This document shows, piece by piece, positions 42,502-51,359 of a stretch of DNA of 64,000 nucleotides. Source of the stretch: Ewingella allii (lineage in GTDB: Bacteria > Pseudomonadota > Gammaproteobacteria > Enterobacterales > Enterobacteriaceae); NCBI RefSeq assembly GCF_044430645.1, contig NZ_JAWUDN010000001.1:124001-188000 (forward strand), written 5' to 3'. The translations under genes were made by a program, and so were the position numbers. The notes below the pieces were generated by a model, which was given only the letters and a program-made list of their open reading frames with translations, was not told the DNA's origin and searched no databases. Each line of letters begins with the position of its first letter. The first letter of the stretch is position 1.

Positions 42502-43776
42502 GTGGCAAAGAATATCCAGGCCATCCGTGGCATGAACGACTACCTGCCGGAAGATACCGCGCTGTGGCAACGTGTCGAAGGCATCCTTAAGCAGGTGCTG
42601 GGTAGTTACGGTTACAGCGAAATCCGTATGCCGATTGTAGAGCAGACCCCGTTATTCAAACGCGCCATCGGTGAAGTTACCGACGTGGTCGAAAAAGAGA
42701 TGTATACCTTCGAGGACCGCAATGGCGAAAGCCTGACTCTGCGCCCGGAAGGGACTGCTGGCTGCGTGCGCGCCGGTATTGAACATGGTCTGCTGTACAA
42801 TCAAGAACAGCGCCTGTGGTACATCGGCCCGATGTTCCGCTACGAGCGTCCGCAAAAAGGCCGCTATCGTCAATTCTTCCAAATGGGTGTTGAAGTTTTT
42901 GGCCTGCAAGGCCCGGACGTTGACGCTGAACTGATCATGATGACCGCCCGCTGGTGGCGTGCGCTGGGTATCGCCGATCACGTTGCGCTGGAACTGAACT
43001 CTATTGGCTCTTTGGAAGCGCGTGCGAACTACCGTGAAGCACTGGTGGCTTTTCTTGAGCAGCATAAAGAGAAGCTGGACGAAGACTGCAAACGTCGCAT
43101 GTACACCAACCCAATGCGCGTTTTGGACTCAAAAAATCCAGACGTTCAACTGTTGTTGAATGACGCGCCGGCGCTGGCGGACTATCTTGATGCTGAATCT
43201 AAAGAACACTTTGCTGGCTTGTGTGAACTTTTAGAGCAAGCAGGTATCCCATATACGGTTAACCAGCGTCTGGTTCGCGGTTTGGATTACTACAACCGCA
43301 CCGTGTTCGAATGGGTAACGACCAGCCTCGGCTCACAGGGTACAGTATGCGGCGGTGGCCGTTATGATGGTTTGGTCGAACAACTGGGCGGGCGTGCAAC
43401 GCCAGCCGTCGGTTTTGCGATGGGGCTTGAGCGTCTGATCTTATTGATTCAGGCTGTTAACCCAGACTTTAAAGCACCTGCGACAGTAGATGCTTATGTG
43501 ATTTCTGTCGGCGCTGGAACTCAGGGCGCAGCAATGCAATTAGCAGAGTCACTGCGTGACGAGCTTCCTGCATTAAGAGTGATGACTAACTACGGCGGCG
43601 GTAATTTCAAAAAGCAATTTGCCCGCGCTGATAAATGGGGAGCGCGTGTCGCTCTGGTATTAGGTGAAAACGAAGTCGCGGCCCGTCAGGTAGTGGTTAA
43701 AGACCTGCAAAGCGGTGAGCAAGAAACGCTGGCGCAAAGCGAACTCGCTGCGCGTTTGGCCTCGATGATAGGTTAA
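42502..43776 (+). CDS. hisS: Histidyl-tRNA synthetase
   Basis: 424 residues, same as E. coli, from a GTG at 42502 (AGAGAA upstream), giving MAKNIQAIRGMNDYLP. Class II motifs: motif 2 (MFRYERPQKGRYRQFFQMGVE), histidine-specific LVRGLDYYNRTVFEW, and motif 3 (VGFAMGLERLILL). The C-terminal anticodon-binding domain begins near residue 330. It charges tRNA-His. yfgM follows after 13 bases. Confidence 0.98.
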   Translation: MAKNIQAIRGMNDYLPEDTALWQRVEGILKQVLGSYGYSEIRMPIVEQTPLFKRAIGEVTDVVEKEMYTFEDRNGESLTLRPEGTAGCVRAGIEHGLLYNQEQRLWYIGPMFRYERPQKGRYRQFFQMGVEVFGLQGPDVDAELIMMTARWWRALGIADHVALELNSIGSLEARANYREALVAFLEQHKEKLDEDCKRRMYTNPMRVLDSKNPDVQLLLNDAPALADYLDAESKEHFAGLCELLEQAGIPYTVNQRLVRGLDYYNRTVFEWVTTSLGSQGTVCGGGRYDGLVEQLGGRATPAVGFAMGLERLILLIQAVNPDFKAPATVDAYVISVGAGTQGAAMQLAESLRDELPALRVMTNYGGGNFKKQFARADKWGARVALVLGENEVAARQVVVKDLQSGEQETLAQSELAARLASMIG

Positions 43777-43789
43777 GGAGAAGGACCAC

Positions 43790-44410
43790 GTGGAAGTCTA
43801 TACCACTGAAAACGAACAAGTTGACGCTGTACGTCGTTTCTTTGCAGAAAACGGTAAAGCGCTGGCGATTGGCGTTGTACTCGGGATCGCCGCTCTAGGT
43901 GGTTGGCGTTATTGGCAGTCCCATGAGAGCTCGGCCATGGCTGACTCTTCTGTTGCTTTCCAGCAGGCCAATCAGGCCGTAACTGATAAGAAAGCGCAGG
44001 GCGTTGAAAATTTAGAGAAATTCGCGCAGAGCAATAAAAACAACTACGGCGTGTTCGCTTCGCTCCAGCTTGCTGATCATTTCGTGGAAGCGAAAGATTT
44101 CGCTAACGCGGAAAAGCAGCTGGTTGCTGCACAATCTCAGGCGAAAGAAGAGAATTTACTCTCTTTGGTCAGCCTGCGTTTGGCTCGCGTTCAATCGCAG
44201 CAAAAGAAATTTGATGACGCACTCAAAACGCTCGACGGCGTGAAGGGTGAAGGCTGGATCGCACTGCAACAAGATGTTCGCGGTGACGTTTTGCTGGCGA
44301 AAGGCGATGCCAAGGGCGCGCGTGAAGCCTTCAGCAAAGGCCTTGATTCTAAACCTTCTCAGACGCTACAGAACGTGTTGCGTATGAAATTGAACAACTT
44401 ATCCAGCTAA
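43790..44410 (+). CDS. yfgM: Ancillary SecYEG-associated protein YfgM
   Basis: 206 residues, the E. coli length, starting at GTG 43790 after AAGGAGAAGGA. A short cytoplasmic N-terminus (MEVYTTENEQVDAVRRFFAE), one transmembrane helix (about 24-40) and a periplasmic TPR-like domain. It associates with PpiD and SecYEG in periplasmic chaperoning. It lies in the hisS-yfgM-bamB-der order. Confidence 0.95.
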   Translation: MEVYTTENEQVDAVRRFFAENGKALAIGVVLGIAALGGWRYWQSHESSAMADSSVAFQQANQAVTDKKAQGVENLEKFAQSNKNNYGVFASLQLADHFVEAKDFANAEKQLVAAQSQAKEENLLSLVSLRLARVQSQQKKFDDALKTLDGVKGEGWIALQQDVRGDVLLAKGDAKGAREAFSKGLDSKPSQTLQNVLRMKLNNLSS

Positions 44411-44421
44411 GGGGAACCCCG

Positions 44422-45603
44422 ATGCAATTGCGTAAAACACTCTTGGTAGGATGGGTTTCCGTTGCCCTGTTGAGTGGCTGTTCTTTGTTTAACAGCGAAG
44501 AAGACGTCGTTAAGATGTCCCCGTTGCCGAAAGTTGAAAATCAGTTCACACCAACCAAAGTGTGGAGCACGTCGGTGGGTGATGGCGTAGGCGACTTCTA
44601 CTCTCATCTGCGTCCGGCCTGGCAGGACAACACTATCTTCGCCGCCGATCGTTTCGGTATTGTGAAATCTCTGGATGCTGACAGCGGCAAAGAGAATTGG
44701 AAAGTGAATCTGTCGGAAAAAACCGGCTTCTTCTCCAAAAATCGTCCTGCTCTGCTGTCTGGCGGCGTGACTGCTGCTGGCTCACACATCTACGTGGGCA
44801 GCGAAAAAGCGATCGTTTATGCACTGAACAGCGCTGACGGTACTGTGGCATGGCAGACCAAAGTGGCGGGTGAAGCACTCTCTCGCCCAGTGGTCAGCGA
44901 CGGTCTGGTGATCATCCATACCGGTAATGGCATGCTGCAAGGCCTGAGCGAGACTGACGGGACTATCCAATGGACCGCCAACCTCGATATGCCAACCCTG
45001 TCTCTGCGCGGTGAGTCAGCCCCTGCAACTGCCTTCGGTGCAGCTATCGTAGGTGGCGACAACGGACGCGTGAGCGCGGTGCTGATGAAAGAAGGTCAGT
45101 TGATCTGGCAGCAACGTATTTCTCAGCCAAGCGGCGCGACTGAAATTGACCGCCTGAGCGACGTGGACACCACGCCAATCATCGTTGACGGCGTAGTTTA
45201 CGCGCTGGCTTACAACGGCAATCTGGTGGCGATGGACTTGCGTTCTGGTCAAATCATGTGGAAACGTGACGTTGGCTCGATCAATGACTTCATCGTCGAT
45301 GCGGGTCACATCTACATGGTTGACCAAGATGACCGCGTGATGGCGCTCGACACCCAAGGCGGCGTTAGCCTGTGGCGTCAAAGTGATTTGCTGCACCGTA
45401 ACCTGACCGCGCCAGTGTTGTATAATGGTTATATTGTGGTCGGCGACTCGGAAGGCTACCTGCACTGGATCAACACCACTGATGGCCGTTTCGTGGCTCA
45501 GCAGAAAGTTGATAGCTCCGGCTTCTTGGCTGCGCCAATCGTGGCAAGCGACAAGCTGGTCGTGCAGGCGAAGGGCGGTGAGGTTTACTCCTTCACTCGC
45601 TAA
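44422..45603 (+). CDS. bamB: Outer-membrane assembly lipoprotein BamB
   Basis: 393 residues (E. coli 392). Lipobox LLSGC at residues 17-21, then an eight-bladed beta-propeller with PQQ-type repeats (SLDADSGKENWKVNL, ALNSADGTVAWQTKV, MDLRSGQIMWKRDV, ALDTQGGVSLWRQ). It is the propeller subunit of the BAM complex. 11 bases separate it from yfgM. A hairpin follows. Confidence 0.97.
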   Translation: MQLRKTLLVGWVSVALLSGCSLFNSEEDVVKMSPLPKVENQFTPTKVWSTSVGDGVGDFYSHLRPAWQDNTIFAADRFGIVKSLDADSGKENWKVNLSEKTGFFSKNRPALLSGGVTAAGSHIYVGSEKAIVYALNSADGTVAWQTKVAGEALSRPVVSDGLVIIHTGNGMLQGLSETDGTIQWTANLDMPTLSLRGESAPATAFGAAIVGGDNGRVSAVLMKEGQLIWQQRISQPSGATEIDRLSDVDTTPIIVDGVVYALAYNGNLVAMDLRSGQIMWKRDVGSINDFIVDAGHIYMVDQDDRVMALDTQGGVSLWRQSDLLHRNLTAPVLYNGYIVVGDSEGYLHWINTTDGRFVAQQKVDSSGFLAAPIVASDKLVVQAKGGEVYSFTR

Positions 45604-45648
45604 TCGTCGCCAATAGTCGCTCGCAGCGTCTGGCCCAGTCGGGCTTAA

Positions 45649-45679
45649 AAACGGCTCCTGAAAATATCAGGGGCCGTTT
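45649..45679 (+). terminator. Hairpin between bamB and der
   Basis: Stem ACGGCTCCTGA / TCAGGGGCCGT with a 5-base loop; modest T content after it, so termination may be partial. Confidence 0.6.
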
Positions 45680-45812
45680 CGTATTCTGAAATATGCGCAG
45701 GTGAATTTCACAGCCTGCGATGTAATGATTTGATTTATAGCGTTTTATGGCTTTATGCCGTGCTGTAACTCTTTGCGTTTTGCACTTAGTTTATAAAAAC
45801 AGAGGCTTTAAA

Positions 45813-47303
45813 ATGATACCTGTCGTCGCGCTTGTTGGGCGCCCGAATGTGGGTAAATCCACCTTATTTAACCGTTTAACCAAGACGCGTGACGCGCTGG
45901 TTGCGGATTTCCCGGGGCTAACGCGTGACCGCAAGTACGGTCGTGCTGAAATTGAGGGTAATGAATTCATCATTGTTGATACCGGCGGTATCGACGGCAC
46001 TGAAGATGGTGTCGAAACTCGCATGGCAGGCCAGTCTCTGTTAGCCATTGAAGAAGCCGACATCGTGCTGTTCATGGTGGATGCGCGCGCGGGCCTGATG
46101 CCTGCCGATCAGGGCATCGCCCAGCATCTGCGTAGCCGTGAAAAAGCCACCTTCCTGGTCGCTAACAAAACTGACGGTCTGGACCCAGACACCGCCACCG
46201 GCGATTTCTACTCGCTGGGCCTTGGTGATGTGTACGCCATTGCTGCCTCACATGGCCGTGGCGTAACTCAGCTTATCGAACACGTATTAGTGCCGTTCGT
46301 CGGCGAGAAGCCTGAAGAAGTTGAGTTGACTGAAGAAGAAGCCAACGCCGCGTACTGGGCTGAGTTGGAAGGCGGTCAGGACGATGATGAGATCCCAGCC
46401 GACGTTGAAGATGACTTCGACCCGCAATCTCTGCCAATCAAACTGGCTATTGTCGGCCGTCCGAACGTAGGTAAGTCCACACTGACTAACCGTATTCTCG
46501 GCGAAGAGCGCGTGGTGGTGTACGACATGCCGGGCACCACTCGCGACAGTATCTACATCCCGATGACCCGTGATGAGCGTGAATATGTTCTGATCGACAC
46601 CGCAGGTGTGCGTAAGCGCGGAAAAGTCACTGAAATCGTTGAGAAGTTCTCAGTGATCAAGACCCTGCAAGCGATTGAAGATGCCAACGTGGTGATGCTG
46701 GTTATCGACGCCCGCGAAGGCATCTCTGACCAAGACCTCTCGCTGTTAGGCTTTATCCTCAATAGTGGGCGCTCACTGGTTATCGTGGTGAACAAATGGG
46801 ATGGCATGAGCGAAGATGCCCGTGCTCAGGTGAAAGACCAGTTAGACCTGCGCCTCGGTTTTGTCGATTTCGCCCGTATCCACTTCATTTCTGCTCTGCA
46901 CGGCAGCGGCGTAGGCAATCTGTTCGAATCCGTCATTGAAGCCTATACCTGCGCTACCACCCGTGTAAGCACTTCCTTACTGACGCGCATCATGCAGATG
47001 GCGGCCGACGACCATCAGCCACCGTTGGTGAATGGTCGCCGCGTGAAGCTGAAATATGCGCATGCCGGGGGTTATAACCCGCCTATCGTGGTTATCCACG
47101 GTAATCAGGTGAAAGATCTGGCCGATTCGTACAAACGTTATCTGATGAACTACTTCCGTCGTTCACTGAAAGTGATGGGTACGCCAATTCGTATTCAATT
47201 CAAAGAAGGCGAAAACCCGTACGAAGGCAAGAAGAACACGCTCTCTCCGCACCAGCAGCGTAAGCGTAAGCGCCTGTTGCAGCACCTGAAAAATAAATCT
47301 TAA
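45813..47303 (+). CDS. der: Ribosome biogenesis GTPase Der
   Basis: 496 residues (E. coli 490) from the ATG at 45813, at the first GTPase motif (MIPVVALVGRPNVGKS); the longer upstream reading has no counterpart. Two tandem GTPase domains: GRPNVGKST at residues 8-16 and again near residue 215, each with DxxG and NKxD (ANKTDG, VNKWDG). A C-terminal KH-like domain ends in KRLLQHLKNKS. It acts in 50S subunit assembly. A terminator follows. Confidence 0.98.
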   Translation: MIPVVALVGRPNVGKSTLFNRLTKTRDALVADFPGLTRDRKYGRAEIEGNEFIIVDTGGIDGTEDGVETRMAGQSLLAIEEADIVLFMVDARAGLMPADQGIAQHLRSREKATFLVANKTDGLDPDTATGDFYSLGLGDVYAIAASHGRGVTQLIEHVLVPFVGEKPEEVELTEEEANAAYWAELEGGQDDDEIPADVEDDFDPQSLPIKLAIVGRPNVGKSTLTNRILGEERVVVYDMPGTTRDSIYIPMTRDEREYVLIDTAGVRKRGKVTEIVEKFSVIKTLQAIEDANVVMLVIDAREGISDQDLSLLGFILNSGRSLVIVVNKWDGMSEDARAQVKDQLDLRLGFVDFARIHFISALHGSGVGNLFESVIEAYTCATTRVSTSLLTRIMQMAADDHQPPLVNGRRVKLKYAHAGGYNPPIVVIHGNQVKDLADSYKRYLMNYFRRSLKVMGTPIRIQFKEGENPYEGKKNTLSPHQQRKRKRLLQHLKNKS

Positions 47304-47309
47304 TCTGAT

Positions 47310-47340
47310 GAGGTACATGAAAATGTACCTCGTTTTTTTT
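47310..47340 (+). terminator. der terminator
   Basis: Stem GAGGTACAT / ATGTACCTC, GAAA loop, then eight T residues. Confidence 0.93.
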
Positions 47341-47365
47341 GGCCTCGACGGCAGGGAAGGAACGG

Positions 47366-48322
47366 ATGTTTTGGGAAACCTGGAGTTTTGCGTTTGGCGT
47401 TACGGTTCCTAATTTATTGATATTAATTCTCGGCATGTGGTTGCGTCGTACCGGACTGATGGACGACAACTTCAATGAGAAAGCCAGTCGTCTGGTATTC
47501 AATATCGCGCTGCCCTGCCTGCTGTTTTTCAGCGTGGCGCAAGGGCACGACACCTCGGGTTCTAACCTGCCGCTGGCGGTCTATGGCGCAGTCGGTACTA
47601 TCATTTCATTTCTGCTTCTAGAACTGGTCGCCATCAAGCTGGTTAAAGATCCGCGCGAGCGGGGCATCTTTGTGCAAGGCGGATTTCGCGCCAACACGGG
47701 GATTGCCGGACTGGCCTATGCCTCGCTGGCTTTCGGCAATGACGGTATCGCGCTGGGGTCGATGTATCTGGCAGTCACGGTGATTCTGTTCAACGTGCTT
47801 TCAGTTATAACCTTAACCCGCAGTTTGCAGGGCGGCTCCGGCAAGCGCGTCGGGCTACGCCCGATTCTGCGCGGCATTGTCACTAACCCACTGATTATTG
47901 GATTGCTGCTCGGGCTGGCCTTCCAGTACAGCCACCTGCCGATGCCTGACACCATTGGCAAAACCGGCGAATTTATTTCAGGCATGGCGCTGCCGTTGGC
48001 GATGCTCTGTGCCGGAGCCAGTCTGGATTGGCGAACCATGTTCCGCAGCTCAAACGTGGCGGCCTGGTCCTCGGCGTCGCGGGTGATTTTTGTCCCGGCG
48101 TTGATGACGTTAGGCGGCTGGCTGCTCGGCTTTCGCGGCGCGGCGCTCGGGGTGATTTTCCTCTTCTCCTGTACGCCAACGGCGGCGGGCAGCTATGTTA
48201 TGACGCGCGCGTTGGGCGGAAATGCTACGCTGGCTGCCAACATTATTGCTGTAACCACGCTAGGTTCATTTTTCACCACCGCGCTGGGGCTTTATCTGTT
48301 ACGAGCCTTGGGCGTGATTTAA
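47366..48322 (+). CDS. AEC-family (auxin efflux carrier-like) transporter
   Basis: 318 residues from the ATG at 47366 (AGGAA upstream). About ten hydrophobic helices in the AEC pattern: PNLLILILGMWLRR near the N-terminus, RLVFNIALPCLLFFSVA, GIAGLAYASLAFGN, and a C-terminal repeat (GATLAANIIAVTTLGSFFTTAL). Family members move carboxylates such as malate or malonate; substrate unknown here. yfgJ starts 15 bases later. Confidence 0.85.
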   Translation: MFWETWSFAFGVTVPNLLILILGMWLRRTGLMDDNFNEKASRLVFNIALPCLLFFSVAQGHDTSGSNLPLAVYGAVGTIISFLLLELVAIKLVKDPRERGIFVQGGFRANTGIAGLAYASLAFGNDGIALGSMYLAVTVILFNVLSVITLTRSLQGGSGKRVGLRPILRGIVTNPLIIGLLLGLAFQYSHLPMPDTIGKTGEFISGMALPLAMLCAGASLDWRTMFRSSNVAAWSSASRVIFVPALMTLGGWLLGFRGAALGVIFLFSCTPTAAGSYVMTRALGGNATLAANIIAVTTLGSFFTTALGLYLLRALGVI

Positions 48323-48337
48323 CGGGAGCGAGAGAAG

Positions 48338-48565
48338 ATGGAAGCACTTTGCCCGGTTTGCACTCAACCTATGAGTTGGGTGAGCAATCACTTTCACTGT
48401 GACAGCTGTAACGCCGACTATCAGCAGACGGCGCTCTGCCCGGATTGCCAGCAGCCGCTGCAAACCCTAAAAGCCTGCGGCGCGGTGGATTATTTCTGCC
48501 AAAACGGCCACGGCATGATCTCCAAAAAGCGGGTGCTGTTCAGCTATCAGCCCTACAGCGACTAG
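48338..48565 (+). CDS. yfgJ: Zinc-ribbon protein YfgJ
   Basis: 75 residues. Cysteine pairs CPVC, CDSC and CPDC plus CxxGH form two zinc ribbons. LCPDCQQPLQTLKACGAVDY and FCQNGHGMISKKRV match E. coli YfgJ nearly residue for residue. Function unknown. In E. coli it also sits near der and xseA. Its 3' end overlaps the convergent emfourin gene by 4 bases. Confidence 0.93.
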   Translation: MEALCPVCTQPMSWVSNHFHCDSCNADYQQTALCPDCQQPLQTLKACGAVDYFCQNGHGMISKKRVLFSYQPYSD

Positions 48566-48894
48566 CCCTCGGGCTGGGCCGATTTCCACAATTCGATTAG
48601 CTCAGCGGGTGTCTGGGTCTCCGGAATAATCAGCACCAGACTGCCCGATTGTTGGGCAGTAGCATAAGAGATCTCCAGCCGGTAATAGCGCTGGTCGCCG
48701 CGCCCGGCCTGCTCCGGCGGCTCGGCGTAGGGCAGCGACTGATTGATTAATTGGCAGATCTGCTGGCGTTTGTCCTCACTCATCCCCGCCATAGCGACTC
48801 GGCGGGGACCGTTGAGTTTAGGGATAAACGCCATGCCGCCTTCGCGATACATTTCGATGACGGCGCTGCTTTCCAGCGATTCCAGTGGTTTCAT
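48562..48894 (-). CDS. Emfourin-like protealysin inhibitor
   Basis: 110 residues from the ATG at 48894, which overlaps the stop of the protease gene (TAATG). It begins MKPLESLESSAVIEMYREGG and contains AFIPKLNGPRRV and YYRLEISYAT, the emfourin layout (small beta-rich cytoplasmic protein). In Serratia, emfourin inhibits protealysin encoded immediately upstream; the same order and coupling are seen here. The identification rests strongly on context. Confidence 0.78.
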   Translation of the reverse strand: MKPLESLESSAVIEMYREGGMAFIPKLNGPRRVAMAGMSEDKRQQICQLINQSLPYAEPPEQAGRGDQRYYRLEISYATAQQSGSLVLIIPETQTPAELIELWKSAQPEG

Positions 48895-49931
48895 TAGATA
48901 ACCCCAACTTGCCCCCACGCCTCTTTCACCGCCTGTGCTACGGCGGCGTCGAAGCGCTTCTTAGCATGTTCGATTGTTTTCTTGGCGAAAGTCGCAAAAT
49001 CGGCATCCTGCGGCAGCGATTTATCGCACACGGTGTCGTACCAGACGTAGCCCGCGCGCTCCCACGCAAAGCCGCCCAGCGCGGTGGCAGCCAGATAGAA
49101 GGCGCGGTTAGGGATGCCGGAGTTGATGTGGACGCCGCCGTTGTCGTCGCGGGTGTTCACATAGCCTTTCATGTCGGCGGGCTGTGGGTCTTTGCCAAGC
49201 AGCGGATCGTTGTAAGCTGTCCCCGGATGCGCCATCGAGCGCAGCCCCTTGCCTTTAATTCCCTTAGCTAACAGGCCTTCGCCGATGATCCAGTCGGCTT
49301 TATCCGCCGTCTGTTTTTTGCTGAACTGCTTGACCAGAGAGCCGAACACGTCGGACAGCGATTCATTCAACGCGCCAGACTGGCCGCTATAAACCAGCCC
49401 GGCCTCGCTCTCGGTCACGCCGTGCGACAGTTCGTGGCCAATGACGTCGATGGCGATGGTGAAACGGTTAAAAATCTCACCGTCCCCGTCGCCAAATACC
49501 ATCTGCTGGCCATTCCAAAAGGCGTTTTGATACTCCTTGTCGTAATGCACCGAGCCAAGCAGCGCCAGCCCTTTATTGTCCAAAGAGTTGCGTTGGTACG
49601 CCTGCCAGAAGAAATCATAAGTCACGCCAAGATAGTCGTAGGCTTCATCAACCGCCACGTCGTCATTGCTCGGCTGCCCCTCTTTTCTCACCGACTTGCC
49701 GGGCAGGCGAGTGCGGTTTTCGGCGTCATAAATATCTCGCTCGACATGACCCGCCTTGGCGGTTTTCACGCCTTTGGGTTTGGCGTAAGCCTCGGCCATC
49801 AGGGTGTTGACGTGAACCAGCGTCTGGCGCGCGCACTTTTTCTGCGGCTCTGAGCCGTGCTCAATAATGCGATTGAGGATATAGGGAGGAATAACGCCGA
49901 GGGGGAATTTTTGCTTTGTACCGTGACTCAT
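48894..49931 (-). CDS. Protealysin-type M4 metalloprotease
   Basis: 345 residues, thermolysin family. There is no signal peptide; a short propeptide (about 50 residues) contains PPYILNRI, the protealysin-type precursor motif. The zinc site is HELSH (His166, Glu167, His170) with Glu190 in GALNESLSD; the C-terminal GGVHINSGIPNRAF carries the catalytic histidine. Protealysins self-process and, in Serratia, cleave actin and outer-membrane proteins and aid invasion. GGAGAG precedes the ATG. Its partner inhibitor gene overlaps the stop codon. Confidence 0.92.
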   Translation of the reverse strand: MSHGTKQKFPLGVIPPYILNRIIEHGSEPQKKCARQTLVHVNTLMAEAYAKPKGVKTAKAGHVERDIYDAENRTRLPGKSVRKEGQPSNDDVAVDEAYDYLGVTYDFFWQAYQRNSLDNKGLALLGSVHYDKEYQNAFWNGQQMVFGDGDGEIFNRFTIAIDVIGHELSHGVTESEAGLVYSGQSGALNESLSDVFGSLVKQFSKKQTADKADWIIGEGLLAKGIKGKGLRSMAHPGTAYNDPLLGKDPQPADMKGYVNTRDDNGGVHINSGIPNRAFYLAATALGGFAWERAGYVWYDTVCDKSLPQDADFATFAKKTIEHAKKRFDAAVAQAVKEAWGQVGVI

Positions 49932-50029
49932 AACAACTCTCCTTATCGATAAGTGAAGCTTAAGAGTGACAAGTATTCATTGATATTGAGTATAGTCCGG
50001 TCGCGCTCCCCGCCAGCAAAAGATGGGAT

Positions 50030-51136
50030 TTATCTGTTCTCTACCGCCTCTTGGTTATCATCATAAAGCTGATGATTGTGCGAGGTGACGGCAGGATGAA
50101 GCGCGCCGCCTCTGACCTTGCGCACGGAGTTGCGTGTCACCAGCTTGCCCTGTAGCAGCACGCTAGAGCAGGGGGCTTCGGGGCGGAACAGGCGGCGCTG
50201 GAGCAGGGCGATTGCTTCCACACCCAGCTCGTCGCGCGGCACGTGCACGGCGGTGAGCGCCACATCGTGAATTTCTGCCAGATTAAAGCCGTCGGTGCTC
50301 ATCACGCTGATGTCCGTCGGCACCGCAAACCCGCGTTTTACCAAGGCCGCCACGGCACCGGCTGCCATAAAATCGCCTCCCGCCAGAATCGCCGTCGGCA
50401 TGGGCTGGCCGCCGGGTAAAGTATCGAGATAATTCAGCATGGCCTGTTCTGCTTCCTGCGCGCCAAACCCCGAGGTCGTGACCAGATGCTGGCCGTCGTC
50501 AAAGACCAGATTATGCCGCGCGAAGGCCTCTTTGATGCCCGCCAGGCGCAGCTCCATGGTGTGGCGGCGCAGACATTGCAGGGTCAGAATTCGGTGATGC
50601 CCCTGACTAAACAGATAATCGGTGGCGAAGTCGCCCATGGTTTGATGATCCGGCGACACGCTGTCGTGGCGCATCAGCCGATCGCGGCAGTTGATCAACA
50701 CGCAGGGTTTAGCCAAGTCGGCGGCAAGCTGGTGGATATGCGCATCATCAATGCCAACCAGCAGCGCGGCATCGGTTTGGGCATCGGTCATTTTGGCGAT
50801 AAACAGTGCGACGTCGGCGTCGCTCTCTTCCAACGCGCAGTAGCGAACCCGCACGTCGTGCTGGCTGACGGCGGCAACAATCCCCTGAATCACCTTGTAG
50901 TAGAAAATATCGCTGCGGGCATCGAAGGCGCGGGCCGGGGCGAAGACCACAATGTTATTCAACATCAGCCGCCCGGTGGACAGGCCGCTGAGCACGCCCT
51001 GCGACGTTGCGTAGCTCAACACCTGCTCTCTGGCGCGCGCGCTGGTATTGCTTTTTCCAGCTAAAACGCGCGAAACCGTGCTGATCGACAGCCCCGTATG
51101 GTCAGCAATTTGCTGGATTTTTAGCTTTCCTCTCAA
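50030..51136 (-). CDS. LacI-family repressor of the MFS-GH31 operon
   Basis: 368 residues from a TTG at 51136, chosen because GGAG lies 7 bases upstream and the protein then starts LRGKLKIQQIADHTGLSIS, the LacI HTH. A possible longer frame to 51262 lacks a ribosome site. The hinge helix region RAREQVLSYA is followed by a periplasmic-binding-protein-like effector domain with GDFMAAGAVAALVKRGFAVP. It is divergent from the transporter/GH31 operon and probably senses its sugar. The TTG start suggests low expression. Confidence 0.85.
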   Translation of the reverse strand: MRGKLKIQQIADHTGLSISTVSRVLAGKSNTSARAREQVLSYATSQGVLSGLSTGRLMLNNIVVFAPARAFDARSDIFYYKVIQGIVAAVSQHDVRVRYCALEESDADVALFIAKMTDAQTDAALLVGIDDAHIHQLAADLAKPCVLINCRDRLMRHDSVSPDHQTMGDFATDYLFSQGHHRILTLQCLRRHTMELRLAGIKEAFARHNLVFDDGQHLVTTSGFGAQEAEQAMLNYLDTLPGGQPMPTAILAGGDFMAAGAVAALVKRGFAVPTDISVMSTDGFNLAEIHDVALTAVHVPRDELGVEAIALLQRRLFRPEAPCSSVLLQGKLVTRNSVRKVRGGALHPAVTSHNHQLYDDNQEAVENR

Positions 51137-51161
51137 ATTGTGATCTCCTTCAAATTCGAAA

Positions 51162-51259
51162 ATGAAAAAATTTTCATGAAGGATTTTGTCCGTAATCTCA
51201 GGCATTTTCAGGGCGAGACTCGCAAATTTGTCTAGTCCATGAAAATTCTTGCAAAGAAT
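51162..51259. promoter_or_regulatory. Inverted repeats between the LacI gene and its operon
   Basis: Two symmetric elements occur in the 223-base divergent region: ATGAAAAA / ATTTTCAT at 51162-51177 (one mismatch) and ATTCTT-GCA-AAGAAT at 51245-51259 (perfect). They are candidate operators, though neither has the central CG of classic LacI sites. Confidence 0.4.
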
Positions 51260-51359
51260 CACGTTCCGCTCACAAATCAGCCTGCATACAGTCGTCTAGG
51301 GTACTCAAACAATAACCATCGCTGGCAGCTAGCCTGCTGATCAGGGAGGAGAAATAACA

